Positions 1 to 5,957 of a DNA stretch of 7,007 nucleotides are shown piece by piece. Numbering within the stretch: position 1 is the first letter of the stretch; each line of letters opens with the position of its first letter. This DNA is from Clostridia bacterium (GTDB lineage: Bacteria > Bacillota > Clostridia > Oscillospirales > CAG-272). The notes under the pieces were generated by a model, which worked only from the letters and a program-made list of their open reading frames with translations, ran no database searches and was not told where the DNA came from. Made by a program: the position numbers and the translations under genes. The stretch lies in contig JAFYBI010000135.1 of assembly GCA_017540285.1 (NCBI GenBank), positions 1-7,007 on the forward strand, read 5' to 3'.

Positions 1-681
1 GAACGCCTGCGCGCCCGCCCACTCGTTCTGCATGATGCCGAGGAAGTTGACCATCTGGTTGCAGAGGGTGGCGAGGTGCTTCGCGGGAGCGGAGGAGATC
101 TTGCCGGTGACGCCGCCGAGGCCCTCCTGGATGAGCTGCTTGAGGGACCAGCCCGCGCAGTAGCCCGTCAGCATGGAGAGGTCGTGCAGGTGGAGATCGG
201 CGGAGGTGTGCGCCTTCGCGATCTCTTCGTCGTAGATCTCGGTGAGCCAGTAGTTCGCCGTGATCGCGCCGGAGTTGTAAAGGATCAGGCCGCCCACGGA
301 CTGGGTGACGGTGGAGTTTTCCTTCACGCGCCAGTCAGCGTCCTTCAGATAGTCGTTGACGGTCTTCTTGTAGTCGATGAGGGTGTCGGAAAGGTTGCGC
401 AGACGCTCGTGCTGACGGCGGTACAGGATGTACGCCTTGGCGACGTCGTCATAGCCGGCCTTGATGAGGACGCTTTCGACCGCATCCTGAATGTCCTCGA
501 CGCCGATCTGTTCGCCTTTGATCTTCGGCTCGAATTCCGCCGTCACTTTCAGGGCGAGGAAGTCGATAACGTCGGGGTGGTAGTTCCTCTCGCAGGCCTC
601 GAAGGCGGAGAGAATGGCGGTCTTTATCTTGTCAAGGCTGAAGGAAACGAGCTTGCCGTTGCGCTTTGCTACTTTGTACAT
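1..681 (-). CDS. nrdD: Anaerobic (class III) ribonucleoside-triphosphate reductase, N-terminal 227 residues; C-terminus outside window
   Basis: NrdD reduces ribonucleoside triphosphates to dNTPs in the cytoplasm using a glycyl radical, so the cell can make DNA precursors without oxygen. The visible part starts MYKVAKRNGK. Residues 1 to about 93 form an ATP-cone, the allosteric nucleotide-binding domain (NGKLVSFSLDKI at 8-19, then IQDAVESVLIKAGYDD at 64-79). The catalytic barrel follows, with ENSTVTQSVGGL (121-132), HLHDL (164-168), GYCAGWSL (173-180) and NFLGIMQNEWAGAQAF (212-227), all typical of NrdD. Cys175 in YCAG may be one of the active-site cysteines. The glycyl-radical site and the zinc site would lie beyond position 1, so completeness cannot be judged. 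The ATG at 681 has AGAGGA six bases upstream (688-693). The gene lies downstream of nrdG on the same strand, with its own regulated promoter between them. Family assignment is secure. Confidence 0.96.
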   Translation of the reverse strand, partial: MYKVAKRNGKLVSFSLDKIKTAILSAFEACERNYHPDVIDFLALKVTAEFEPKIKGEQIGVEDIQDAVESVLIKAGYDDVAKAYILYRRQHERLRNLSDTLIDYKKTVNDYLKDADWRVKENSTVTQSVGGLILYNSGAITANYWLTEIYDEEIAKAHTSADLHLHDLSMLTGYCAGWSLKQLIQEGLGGVTGKISSAPAKHLATLCNQMVNFLGIMQNEWAGAQAF

Positions 682-730
682 GATGGATCCTCTCGTGTTG
701 ATGGGTGGTGGTTGGGGAGCCGCAGTCCCA

Positions 731-768
731 TAAAAAGTCCGGAAAGAGAAATCCTTCCGGAAACGGAA
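731..768 (-). promoter_or_regulatory. Attenuator-like leader of nrdD: terminator hairpin with a competing upstream hairpin
   Basis: Read as minus-strand RNA, UCCGGAAGGA (761-752) pairs with UCUUUCCGGA (747-738). This gives a 10-bp stem, including one G-U pair, with a UUUC loop. One C and five U follow (736-732), which is intrinsic terminator form. The structure lies downstream of the predicted nrdD promoter and about 40 bases before the nrdD ribosome binding site. Just upstream, UUCCG (768-764) can pair with CGGAA (759-755), which occupies part of the left arm of the terminator. The two folds exclude each other. This is the layout of a transcription attenuator, but no sensor or leader peptide was recognised. 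It could instead be a leaky terminator that limits read-through from nrdG. Confidence 0.55.
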
Positions 769-786
769 CAATCAGGCAGCGTTGAA

Positions 787-815
787 AGTATAACACAGAT
801 CGACGGAGATGTCAA
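787..815 (-). promoter_or_regulatory. Sigma-A promoter of nrdD
   Basis: On the minus strand there is a perfect TTGACA -35 box (815-810), a 17-bp spacer and a TATACT -10 box (792-787) preceded by TGT, an extended -10. Transcription would start near 780-783 and leave a leader of about 100 nt before the nrdD start codon. The promoter lies eight bases downstream of the proximal NrdR box. It is called by consensus match only. Confidence 0.8.
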
Positions 816-822
816 GGGGGAA

Positions 823-838
823 ACACAAAATACTGTGT
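823..838. promoter_or_regulatory. NrdR box, proximal to the nrdD promoter
   Basis: The 16-mer acacaaaatactgtgt matches the NrdR-box consensus (acaCwAtATaTwGtgt) at 14 of 16 positions and is an imperfect palindrome. NrdR is the ATP-cone repressor that controls ribonucleotide reductase genes in response to nucleotide state. This box ends eight bases upstream of the -35 hexamer of nrdD. Confidence 0.85.
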
Positions 839-853
839 TTTTTTCTTGCGGCG

Positions 854-869
854 GCACTATATGTAGTGT
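854..869. promoter_or_regulatory. NrdR box, distal
   Basis: The 16-mer gcactatatgtagtgt matches the NrdR-box consensus at 14 of 16 positions. It starts 31 bp from the start of the other box, about three helical turns, which is the usual phasing of tandem NrdR boxes. The pair therefore supports itself. It sits 40 bp past the stop codon of nrdG and points to nrdD as the regulated gene. Confidence 0.87.
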
Positions 870-909
870 TTGTCGTCCGACAAGGCGGACAAGACCGGGG
901 GGTGTCCGG

Positions 910-1602
910 TCAGTCGACGCCGCGCAGGGCGACGGTCGGGATGATGGCCGCGGCGCGGTCGCGCATCTTGAAGAGCGTCTCGCGCGGGACGGCGGAGGCG
1001 TGTCCGACGAGGGCGCCGCTGTCGACGAAGTTCTGCAGATAATACCGTTTCGTGCCGCGGATCCAGCGCGCGATGCCCTCGATGTCCCCGACCGTGTGGA
1101 ACGGGGCGACGACGGTCGTGCGGAATTCGTATTCCACCCGGCCTTCGAGGAGGAGCGCGACGCTCTCCTTCACCGGGGCGGGATCGAAGCCCGGGACGCC
1201 GACGGTCTCGGCATACTTCTCCGGCACGTTCTTCACGTCCATCGCGACGTAATCGACGAGGCGGGCGTCGCAGAGGGCGCGGAGGCGGTCCGGAAAGCAG
1301 CCGTTCGTGTCGAGCTTGACGGCAAGCCCGAGGTCCCGGATCTTTCCGATGAAGGCGGTGAGATCGGGCTGCAGCAGGGGTTCGCCGCCCGTGATCGCGA
1401 CGCCGTCGAGCATGCCTTTCCGCTTTTTGAGGAATGAGAAGAACTCCTCCTCGGGGATCGCGTCCGTGTCCAGGATGTCCGTCACCAGAATGGCGTTGTG
1501 ACAGAAGGGACAGCGGAGATTGCACCCCGCGGTGAAGACGGTGCAGGCGACGTGTTCCGGGTAGTCCAGCAGGGTCACTTTCTGCAATCCGTGGATCTTC
1601 AT
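910..1602 (-). CDS. nrdG: Anaerobic ribonucleoside-triphosphate reductase activating protein (radical SAM)
   Basis: This is the radical-SAM activase that uses S-adenosylmethionine and a 4Fe-4S cluster to generate the glycyl radical on NrdD. The 230-residue protein opens MKIHGLQKVTLLDYP, typical of this family. It carries the cluster motif CNLRCPFC (Cys27, Cys31, Cys34), the SAM-binding TGGEP (71-75), KLDTNG (96-101), DYVAMDVK (117-124) and a YYLQNF segment near the C-terminus (187-192). At 230 residues it belongs to the longer activase subgroup (NrdG2-like, TIGR02495), not the roughly 150-175-residue enterobacterial NrdG. The ATG at 1602 has a strong AGGAGG four bases upstream (1607-1612). 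An in-frame ATG at 1686 is upstream of the predicted -10 box and is not the start. nrdG precedes nrdD here, whereas many genomes have nrdD first. The partner is inferred from adjacency, since related activases serve other glycyl-radical enzymes. Confidence 0.93.
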   Translation of the reverse strand: MKIHGLQKVTLLDYPEHVACTVFTAGCNLRCPFCHNAILVTDILDTDAIPEEEFFSFLKKRKGMLDGVAITGGEPLLQPDLTAFIGKIRDLGLAVKLDTNGCFPDRLRALCDARLVDYVAMDVKNVPEKYAETVGVPGFDPAPVKESVALLLEGRVEYEFRTTVVAPFHTVGDIEGIARWIRGTKRYYLQNFVDSGALVGHASAVPRETLFKMRDRAAAIIPTVALRGVD

Positions 1603-1630
1603 GAGACCTCCTCTTGAAATCGGCGGAAAT

Positions 1631-1652
1631 TTGCCGGATAACTTCACGGCAA
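1631..1652 (-). other. Hairpin at the 5' end of the nrdG transcript
   Basis: A perfect 6-bp inverted repeat (ttgccg at 1631-1636, cggcaa at 1647-1652, 10-base loop) begins almost exactly where transcription from the nrdG promoter should start. It could be a stabilising 5' stem-loop or an operator half-site pair. It does not cover the ribosome binding site. Its function is unknown. Confidence 0.35.
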
Positions 1653-1657
1653 CTGAT

Positions 1658-1686
1658 ATTATAGCACAGAAACCCGCGGAAAACAA
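1658..1686 (-). promoter_or_regulatory. Sigma-A promoter of nrdG
   Basis: On the minus strand, TTGTTT (1686-1681) is followed by a 17-bp spacer and a perfect TATAAT (1663-1658). The start would be near 1651, giving a leader of about 50 nt. No NrdR box is visible nearby, so nrdG may be controlled differently from nrdD. Confidence 0.75.
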
Positions 1687-1752
1687 TGTTCATTTTCAAC
1701 GGAAAAAGACGCGGAATTTTGGAGAATCGGTGTAGAGAACAGCGAGATATCT

Positions 1753-1789
1753 GACGGATGACAGGGGGCAAACATGTGCAAAATCCGTC
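1753..1789. other. Inverted repeat in the divergent nrdG/TPR-gene intergenic region
   Basis: The arms gacggat (1753-1759) and atccgtc (1783-1789) are a perfect 7-bp inverted repeat with centres 30 bp apart. They lie about 20 bp upstream of the -35 box of the rightward operon. This spacing could suit a regulator bound to one face of the DNA, but a 7-bp match could also be chance. The rest of 1687-1809 shows no gene and no other clear signal. Confidence 0.25.
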
Positions 1790-1809
1790 GTTTGTTCACC
1801 GAATCCCCC

Positions 1810-1838
1810 TTGACTTCCGCGCCGCGATCCGGTATAAA
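1810..1838 (+). promoter_or_regulatory. Sigma-A promoter of the TPR/DUF4037/esterase operon
   Basis: TTGACT (1810-1815), a 17-bp spacer and TATAAA (1833-1838) give a good sigma-A promoter. Transcription would begin near 1845, 28 bases before the ATG of the first gene. This rules out the longer reading frame that starts upstream of the promoter. Confidence 0.8.
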
Positions 1839-1872
1839 TAAAGAAAAACAGACGCAAACGGAGAATCAGACG

Positions 1873-2715
1873 ATGGCATTTGCTTCCGGACCACTCGAAC
1901 CGAACGATTTTCTCGACCCGCGCTGTCCCTTCTGTACGGACGCCTGGGCGAAGGAGCCGCCCGCGCATCCGATCGACGCGGACCGCGTGCTCGCCAGGCT
2001 CGACGAGTATTTCTCGAGGAACGACATGCCGGCGGCCGAGCGTCATCTCGCCTATTGGCTTGCCGAGGCGGAGGAGGGCCGGGATCTTGTCGGCCAGTTT
2101 CTCCTCCGCAATGAGCGGATCGGGCTCTTCCGCAAGCAGGGGCGCGGTCCCGAAGCTCTCGCGGAGGCGGAGAAGACCGTCGCGCTGGCCGAGCGGCTGG
2201 GCATCGCGGACGAGCTCGGCGGGGCGACGGCGCTGGCGAATCAGGCGACGGCGATGAAGGCCTTCGGGATAGCGCGGGAGGCTCTCCCCGTGTTCCGGCG
2301 CGCGCTCGCGGTGTATGAGCACGCTCCGAACGCCGATCCCTACCGGTATGCCGGGGTGTGCAACAACGCCGCCCTCGCGCTCGCGGACTGCGGGGAATAC
2401 GCCGAGGCACGCCGCCTGTATGCCCGCGCCATGGCGCTTCTCGGGCAGATCGAGGGAGCCGGGCCGGAGATCGCCGTGACGTGGCTCAACCTCGCCAACC
2501 TCGCCGAGGCGGAGCGGGGTCTCGAGGCGGCGGAGGGGGAGATCGCGGACTGCGTCGAGCGCGCGTGGGACCTGCTCGACCGGCCCGATACGGCGCGGGA
2601 CGGGAATTATGCCTTCGTGTGCGAGAAATGCGCGCCGACGTTCCACTATTACGGGTATTTCCTCTGGGGCGCGGAACTCGAAGAAAGGGCACGGGCGATC
2701 TATGAACGGACTTGA
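1873..2715 (+). CDS. Tetratricopeptide-repeat protein, paired with a DUF4037 gene
   Basis: A 280-residue soluble protein with no signal peptide or membrane segment. Helical TPR-like repeats run from about residue 74 to 235. The clearest are near 115-150 (ANQATAMKAFGIAREALPVF) and 157-190 (NNAALALADCGEYAEARRLY, with canonical Gly/Tyr/Ala spacing). TPR proteins act as scaffolds or partners for other proteins. Two CxxC pairs stand near the ends, CPFC (Cys18, Cys21) and CEKC (Cys250, Cys253), and could form a metal site or structural clasp. The start at 1873 (MAFASGPLEP) has GGAGA eight bases upstream and lies just after the promoter. An in-frame ATG at 1774 is upstream of the promoter and is rejected. 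The end overlaps the next gene by 14 nt, so the two are probably translated together. Specific function is unknown; the DUF4037 product is the likely partner. Confidence 0.85.
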   Translation: MAFASGPLEPNDFLDPRCPFCTDAWAKEPPAHPIDADRVLARLDEYFSRNDMPAAERHLAYWLAEAEEGRDLVGQFLLRNERIGLFRKQGRGPEALAEAEKTVALAERLGIADELGGATALANQATAMKAFGIAREALPVFRRALAVYEHAPNADPYRYAGVCNNAALALADCGEYAEARRLYARAMALLGQIEGAGPEIAVTWLNLANLAEAERGLEAAEGEIADCVERAWDLLDRPDTARDGNYAFVCEKCAPTFHYYGYFLWGAELEERARAIYERT

Positions 2716-3643
2716 ACTCTCCCGGGCGTATTATGAGACCTTCGGCAGGCCGATGCTGGAAGAACGGTTTCCCGAACTCCTTCCGAAGATCGCCGTCGGG
2801 CTGTGCGGCAGCGGCTCGGAGTGCTGGGGCTATGACGACGCGGTCTCGCGCGATCACGACTTCGAGCCGGGCTTCTGCATCTTCCTCCCGGAGGAGGACG
2901 AAATCGACCGGCGGACGGCGTTTCTCCTCGAACGCGCTTACGCCGCGCTGCCCGCGGAATTCGAAGGGCTGAAGCGGTCGAAGATGGCTCCGGTCGGCGG
3001 CGCACGTCACGGCGTGATCCGCCGCGCGGACTTCTTCCGGGACAAATGCGGCTCCCCGGACGGGCGGCTCCGTCTCCGGGACTGGCTCGCGGCGCCCGAG
3101 ACCCTCCTCGCCGAGGCGGTGAACGGGGAGATCTTCTTCGACGGCGACGGCGCGTTTACCGCGATCCGGGAGCGGCTCGCCGACATGCCCGGCGACGTGC
3201 GGCAAAAGAAGCTCGCGGGGCGGCTGATCCTCATGAAGCAGGCCGGGATCTACAACTACCCCCGCATCCTCGCGCACGGGGAGGCCGGCGCTGCCCAGCT
3301 GGCAGTCCACGCCTTCGCGGAATCCGCGATGCACGCGGTCTTTCTGCTCAACCGCCGCTATATGCCGTACTATAAGTGGCGCTTCCGTGCGTTGCGGGCG
3401 CTGGACTTCGGCGGGAATCTGGCGGACGCGCTCGAATTCCTCCTTCTCTCGGACAACGAGCCGGACACGGCGAAGACCAAGGAAGCCGTCATCGGCGACA
3501 TCGGCGCGCTGATCGTCGCGGAGGTCGTGCGGCAGGGGCTCTCCGACGCGGACGGCGACGATCCCGAGGTCCACGGCTACGCGGTCAACGACGGGATCGC
3601 GGACCCCGACCTGCGCAGCCTGCACGTCCTCGCCGCGGTGTGA
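2702..3643 (+). CDS. DUF4037 family protein with a nucleotidyltransferase-like fold
   Basis: A 313-residue cytosolic protein of unknown function. The N-terminal region carries GSGSE (36-40), an SRDHDFEPG segment (49-57) and a following strand FCIFLPEE. Together these look like the Gly-Ser and hDxD metal-binding motifs of the minimal/aminoglycoside nucleotidyltransferase superfamily, with Asp51 and Asp53 as candidate metal ligands. The C-terminal half is helical, with NYPRI (185-189) and RRYMPYYKW (218-226), which are characteristic of DUF4037 proteins. Known members of this fold transfer a nucleotide to a drug, RNA or protein; the substrate here is unknown. The start overlaps the stop of the TPR gene (2702 versus 2715). 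The only Shine-Dalgarno-like sequence, AAAGGG (2684-2689), is 12 bases away, so translational coupling is likely. The conserved motif begins at residue 36, which supports this start. The DUF4037 call is made from memory of the family motifs. Confidence 0.82.
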   Translation: MNGLELSRAYYETFGRPMLEERFPELLPKIAVGLCGSGSECWGYDDAVSRDHDFEPGFCIFLPEEDEIDRRTAFLLERAYAALPAEFEGLKRSKMAPVGGARHGVIRRADFFRDKCGSPDGRLRLRDWLAAPETLLAEAVNGEIFFDGDGAFTAIRERLADMPGDVRQKKLAGRLILMKQAGIYNYPRILAHGEAGAAQLAVHAFAESAMHAVFLLNRRYMPYYKWRFRALRALDFGGNLADALEFLLLSDNEPDTAKTKEAVIGDIGALIVAEVVRQGLSDADGDDPEVHGYAVNDGIADPDLRSLHVLAAV

Positions 3644-3662
3644 TCCCGCAAAGGAGATTATG

Positions 3663-5033
3663 ATGAAACGATGGATTTTTCCCGGCTTCCTCGCGCTTTT
3701 GTTCGCCGCGGTGCTGCTCGCGGGCCTGGTCCCGTGGGACCGCATCCTCCCGGAAAAAGAGGAGCTGCCCGCCGATGCCGTGGAGATCGTAACACTTGAC
3801 ACGGTTCAGCCGCTGAAAGGCGATTATACGATCCAATATGACGATCCCGATGATCCGGAGGGCGGCGTGACCGTCACGTATCATGTGCCGTCGGTCGGCG
3901 ATTTTCCCATGCATTACGACAGCATCGATGATGTACCGCGCAGCACGATCATGACGTTTCATACACCGGACGGCGACGTCGTCGTTCTTTTCGGCGACGG
4001 CGACAGCGTGCTGGTCCCGGCGGCCGAGAACGCGTCGATCGAGTGGGAGATCAACTCGCCGGGCACCGTCAACGTCGAGGGGGACACCTCCTACTGCCGC
4101 TTTCGGTCCGGGGATCCCGAGAACTGGGTGATCTACCTCGCAGGAGGCGGCATGAGCGTCGACGCGTATACGGCGGAGCACCCCCGCACCTTCTACACGA
4201 CCGGGACCGCGTGGAACGGGATCTGGAACGGCGCGTTCTTCGTGAAAGGGGAGATCAATCCCTTCGCCGACTGGTCGTATCTGCTGATCCCCTGCGACAC
4301 GGCGGACTGCTATATCGGGCAGGGGGAATTCATCGGCGCACGGGAAACGGTCCTGCACCACAACGGGTATGAGAACTTCACGAAATACCTCGAATCGTTC
4401 CGGCAGGCCATGGTCGGGATGAACGCCGCGCCGGAGAAGATCCTTTTGGCGGGCTCCTCGGCGGGCGGATTCGGCGCGGCCATGCTGGCTCCGGTCGTCC
4501 TCGAAATATTTCCGGATACGGAGGTCACCGTCCTCGTCGACTGCGCGTGCCTCTCGGCGGACTGGCAGCGGATCGCCCGGGACGTCTGGCATGCGCCCGA
4601 GGAGATCACGGACCGCATGACGACCGACGACTGCGTGACGGACGCGCTCGTCGCGGCGGCGGAGACATACGGCGGCCGGCTGAAGATCCTCTATCTCGCG
4701 GTGGAGAGCGACGCCACGCTGATCCAGTATCAGGAGTACCTCAACACGGGGGACTTTGCCATCTCCCCCGAAGCAAGGAACCATTACAACGAAACGCTCA
4801 AGGCGGCGGTGAAGCGGCTCCGCGAGGCGGTCCCGGACGCGGGGATCTGGATCTGGCGCCGGTCTCCCGCCGATGCTCTCTCAACGCCGGTCCACATGAT
4901 CATCCCGCGCTTCGGCTCGAAATACGACGTCGGGAACGAACTGCTGACCAACGGGCTCTCGTGGGTCTGGAACGCGGTCATGCACGACGCGCCGCCCCTG
5001 TCCTTCGGCCTCGACGGCTTCCTCGATGACTGA
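3663..5033 (+). CDS. Membrane-anchored or secreted alpha/beta hydrolase, pectin acetylesterase/Notum-like
   Basis: A predicted serine carboxyl-esterase of the PAE/NOTUM family (PF03283 type), which removes acyl groups from polysaccharides or protein-bound lipids. Counting from the ATG at 3660, residues 5-24 are a hydrophobic signal peptide or anchor after MMKR, so it acts outside the membrane. No lipobox was seen. Residues 35-130 are an acidic, beta-rich stretch not recognised from this family. The hydrolase domain follows: NWVIYLAGGG (155-164, oxyanion-hole region), PCDTADCYIG (211-220), nucleophile elbow GSSAGG (265-270, Ser267), candidate Asp351 in ESDATLIQYQ and candidate His412 in TPVHMII. 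Cysteines 146, 212, 217, 295, 297 and 325 could form disulfides. AAGGAG (3651-3656) is three bases from ATG 3660 and six from ATG 3663; the second is better placed. It lies 19 nt after the DUF4037 gene in one operon. The substrate is unknown, and plant-pectin use is only one possibility. Confidence 0.82.
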   Translation: MKRWIFPGFLALLFAAVLLAGLVPWDRILPEKEELPADAVEIVTLDTVQPLKGDYTIQYDDPDDPEGGVTVTYHVPSVGDFPMHYDSIDDVPRSTIMTFHTPDGDVVVLFGDGDSVLVPAAENASIEWEINSPGTVNVEGDTSYCRFRSGDPENWVIYLAGGGMSVDAYTAEHPRTFYTTGTAWNGIWNGAFFVKGEINPFADWSYLLIPCDTADCYIGQGEFIGARETVLHHNGYENFTKYLESFRQAMVGMNAAPEKILLAGSSAGGFGAAMLAPVVLEIFPDTEVTVLVDCACLSADWQRIARDVWHAPEEITDRMTTDDCVTDALVAAAETYGGRLKILYLAVESDATLIQYQEYLNTGDFAISPEARNHYNETLKAAVKRLREAVPDAGIWIWRRSPADALSTPVHMIIPRFGSKYDVGNELLTNGLSWVWNAVMHDAPPLSFGLDGFLDD

Positions 5034-5040
5034 CAAAGTT

Positions 5041-5060
5041 ATCCGGAATCATCCGGAATC
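5041..5060 (+). repeat. Exact tandem 10-bp duplication
   Basis: atccggaatc occurs twice with no gap (5041-5050 and 5051-5060), seven bases after the hydrolase stop codon. The second copy supplies the left arm of the terminator hairpin beside it. It may have arisen by slippage. Confidence 0.75.
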
Positions 5061-5071
5061 CCGGAGTTTTT
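5052..5071 (+). terminator. Small intrinsic terminator after the hydrolase gene
   Basis: TCCGG (5052-5056) pairs with CCGGA (5061-5065) around an AATC loop, then one G and five T (5067-5071). The stem is short (5 bp) but GC-rich. It falls between the hydrolase stop and the promoter of the next operon, which is where a terminator is expected. Termination may be partial. Confidence 0.5.
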
Positions 5072-5083
5072 CTTCCCGCGCTC

Positions 5084-5112
5084 TTGATAAAATCCCGTTT
5101 CTGTGGTATGAT
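5084..5112 (+). promoter_or_regulatory. Extended -10 sigma-A promoter of the SDR/parvulin operon
   Basis: TTGATA (5084-5089), a 17-bp spacer and TATGAT (5107-5112) preceded by TGG, an extended -10 motif. Transcription would start near 5119 and leave a leader of about 27 nt before the ATG at 5146. Confidence 0.75.
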
Positions 5113-5145
5113 AAGGGACGGACAAATCTGACAGGGAGAATCGAT

Positions 5146-5901
5146 ATGAGAGTTGCGATCATCACCGGCGCGTCGGCGGGGCTCGGGCGGGAATTCCTCC
5201 GCGCCATGCCGAAGGCGTATCCGGACATCGAAGAATACTGGCTCGTCGCGCGGCGCAGGGAAAAGCTCGTCGAAGCGGCGAAGGACGTCCCGCGGCAGTG
5301 CCGCATCTTCCCGCTGGACCTGACGAAGGACGAGAGCTACGAGAAATTCGCCGAGGTCCTCGAGCGGGAAAATCCCGAGGTCCGGATGCTTATCAACAAC
5401 TCCGGCTGCGGGTTCCTCGGCAACGTCGGCGAAGGGGAGCTCGACCGCCAGGTCCAGATGGTGGATCTCAACCTCAAGGGCCTGACCGCGATGACGCACC
5501 TCGTCATTCCGTACATGCCCTCGGGCGCGCACATCATCAACGTGTCCTCCATCGCGTCGTTCTGCCCGAATGCCCGCATGACGGTCTATTCCGCGACGAA
5601 GTCCTACGTCACGGCGTTCACGTTCGGCATCGGCGAGGAGCTCAGGCAGAAGGGCGTGACGGCGACGGCGGTCTGCCCCGGCCCGATGGACACGGCGTTC
5701 ATCGACATCGGTGGGATCAAGGGCCATTCCAAGACCTTCGACGTCCTGCCGTACTGCGATCCGAAGAAGGTCGCCGAAGGCGCGCTCGCCGCGGCGGGGA
5801 AGGGACGTTCGGTCTACACGCCCAAGGCGTTCTATAAGTTCTACCGCTTCATCGCCAAAATTGCCCCGACCAAGTGGATGATGAAGGCCTCCAAAACCTG
5901 A
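5146..5901 (+). CDS. Short-chain dehydrogenase/reductase (SDR), NAD(P)-dependent
   Basis: A 251-residue classical SDR oxidoreductase, cytosolic, of unknown substrate. The Rossmann cofactor site is TGASAGLG (7-14). NNSG (84-87) replaces the common NNAG. The catalytic triad is Ser135 (INVSSIAS), Tyr148 and Lys152 (VYSATK). The post-catalytic loop CPGPMDT (177-183) is also typical. Arg36/Arg37 after the second strand (LVARRREK) suggest NADP(H) preference, which is an inference. The C-terminus is basic and aromatic (FYKFYRFIAKIAPTKW, 229-244) and might touch the membrane. The start at 5146 has GGGAG seven bases upstream (5134-5138) and lies just after the promoter; the in-frame ATG at 5026 is inside the previous gene and is rejected. 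It is followed 56 nt later by the parvulin gene with no promoter seen between, so the two are probably cotranscribed. The intervening gap holds a small ccggga/tcccgg inverted repeat. Confidence 0.9.
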   Translation: MRVAIITGASAGLGREFLRAMPKAYPDIEEYWLVARRREKLVEAAKDVPRQCRIFPLDLTKDESYEKFAEVLERENPEVRMLINNSGCGFLGNVGEGELDRQVQMVDLNLKGLTAMTHLVIPYMPSGAHIINVSSIASFCPNARMTVYSATKSYVTAFTFGIGEELRQKGVTATAVCPGPMDTAFIDIGGIKGHSKTFDVLPYCDPKKVAEGALAAAGKGRSVYTPKAFYKFYRFIAKIAPTKWMMKASKT

Positions 5902-5957
5902 CCGCCGGGATCTCCCGGACCGCTTCAGAAGACAACAGCACAGAAAGGATCATCGAT

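Noticed and set aside
669..857. 62-codon minus-strand frame as a possible leader peptide for the nrdD attenuator
   Set aside because: Its start codon lies upstream of the predicted nrdD promoter and inside the distal NrdR box, and it has no ribosome binding site.
76..1437. Plus-strand 453-codon open frame
   Set aside because: It is antisense to both nrdD and nrdG, crosses their intergenic promoter and NrdR boxes, and has no recognisable protein features. Long antisense frames are expected in GC-rich coding DNA.
1603..1686. 28-residue N-terminal extension of NrdG from an ATG at 1686
   Set aside because: The predicted -10 box lies inside it, and the strong AGGAGG and the family-typical MKIHGLQK start support 1602.
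1774..1872. 33-residue N-terminal extension of the TPR protein
   Set aside because: The ATG at 1774 precedes the promoter at 1810-1838, so it would not be in the transcript; GGAGA serves the ATG at 1873.
2486..4784. Two long minus-strand open frames (2486-3802 and 3585-4784)
   Set aside because: They are antisense to the TPR, DUF4037 and hydrolase genes, which have clear domains and ribosome binding sites. The antisense products are rich in Arg, Val and Asp without motifs.
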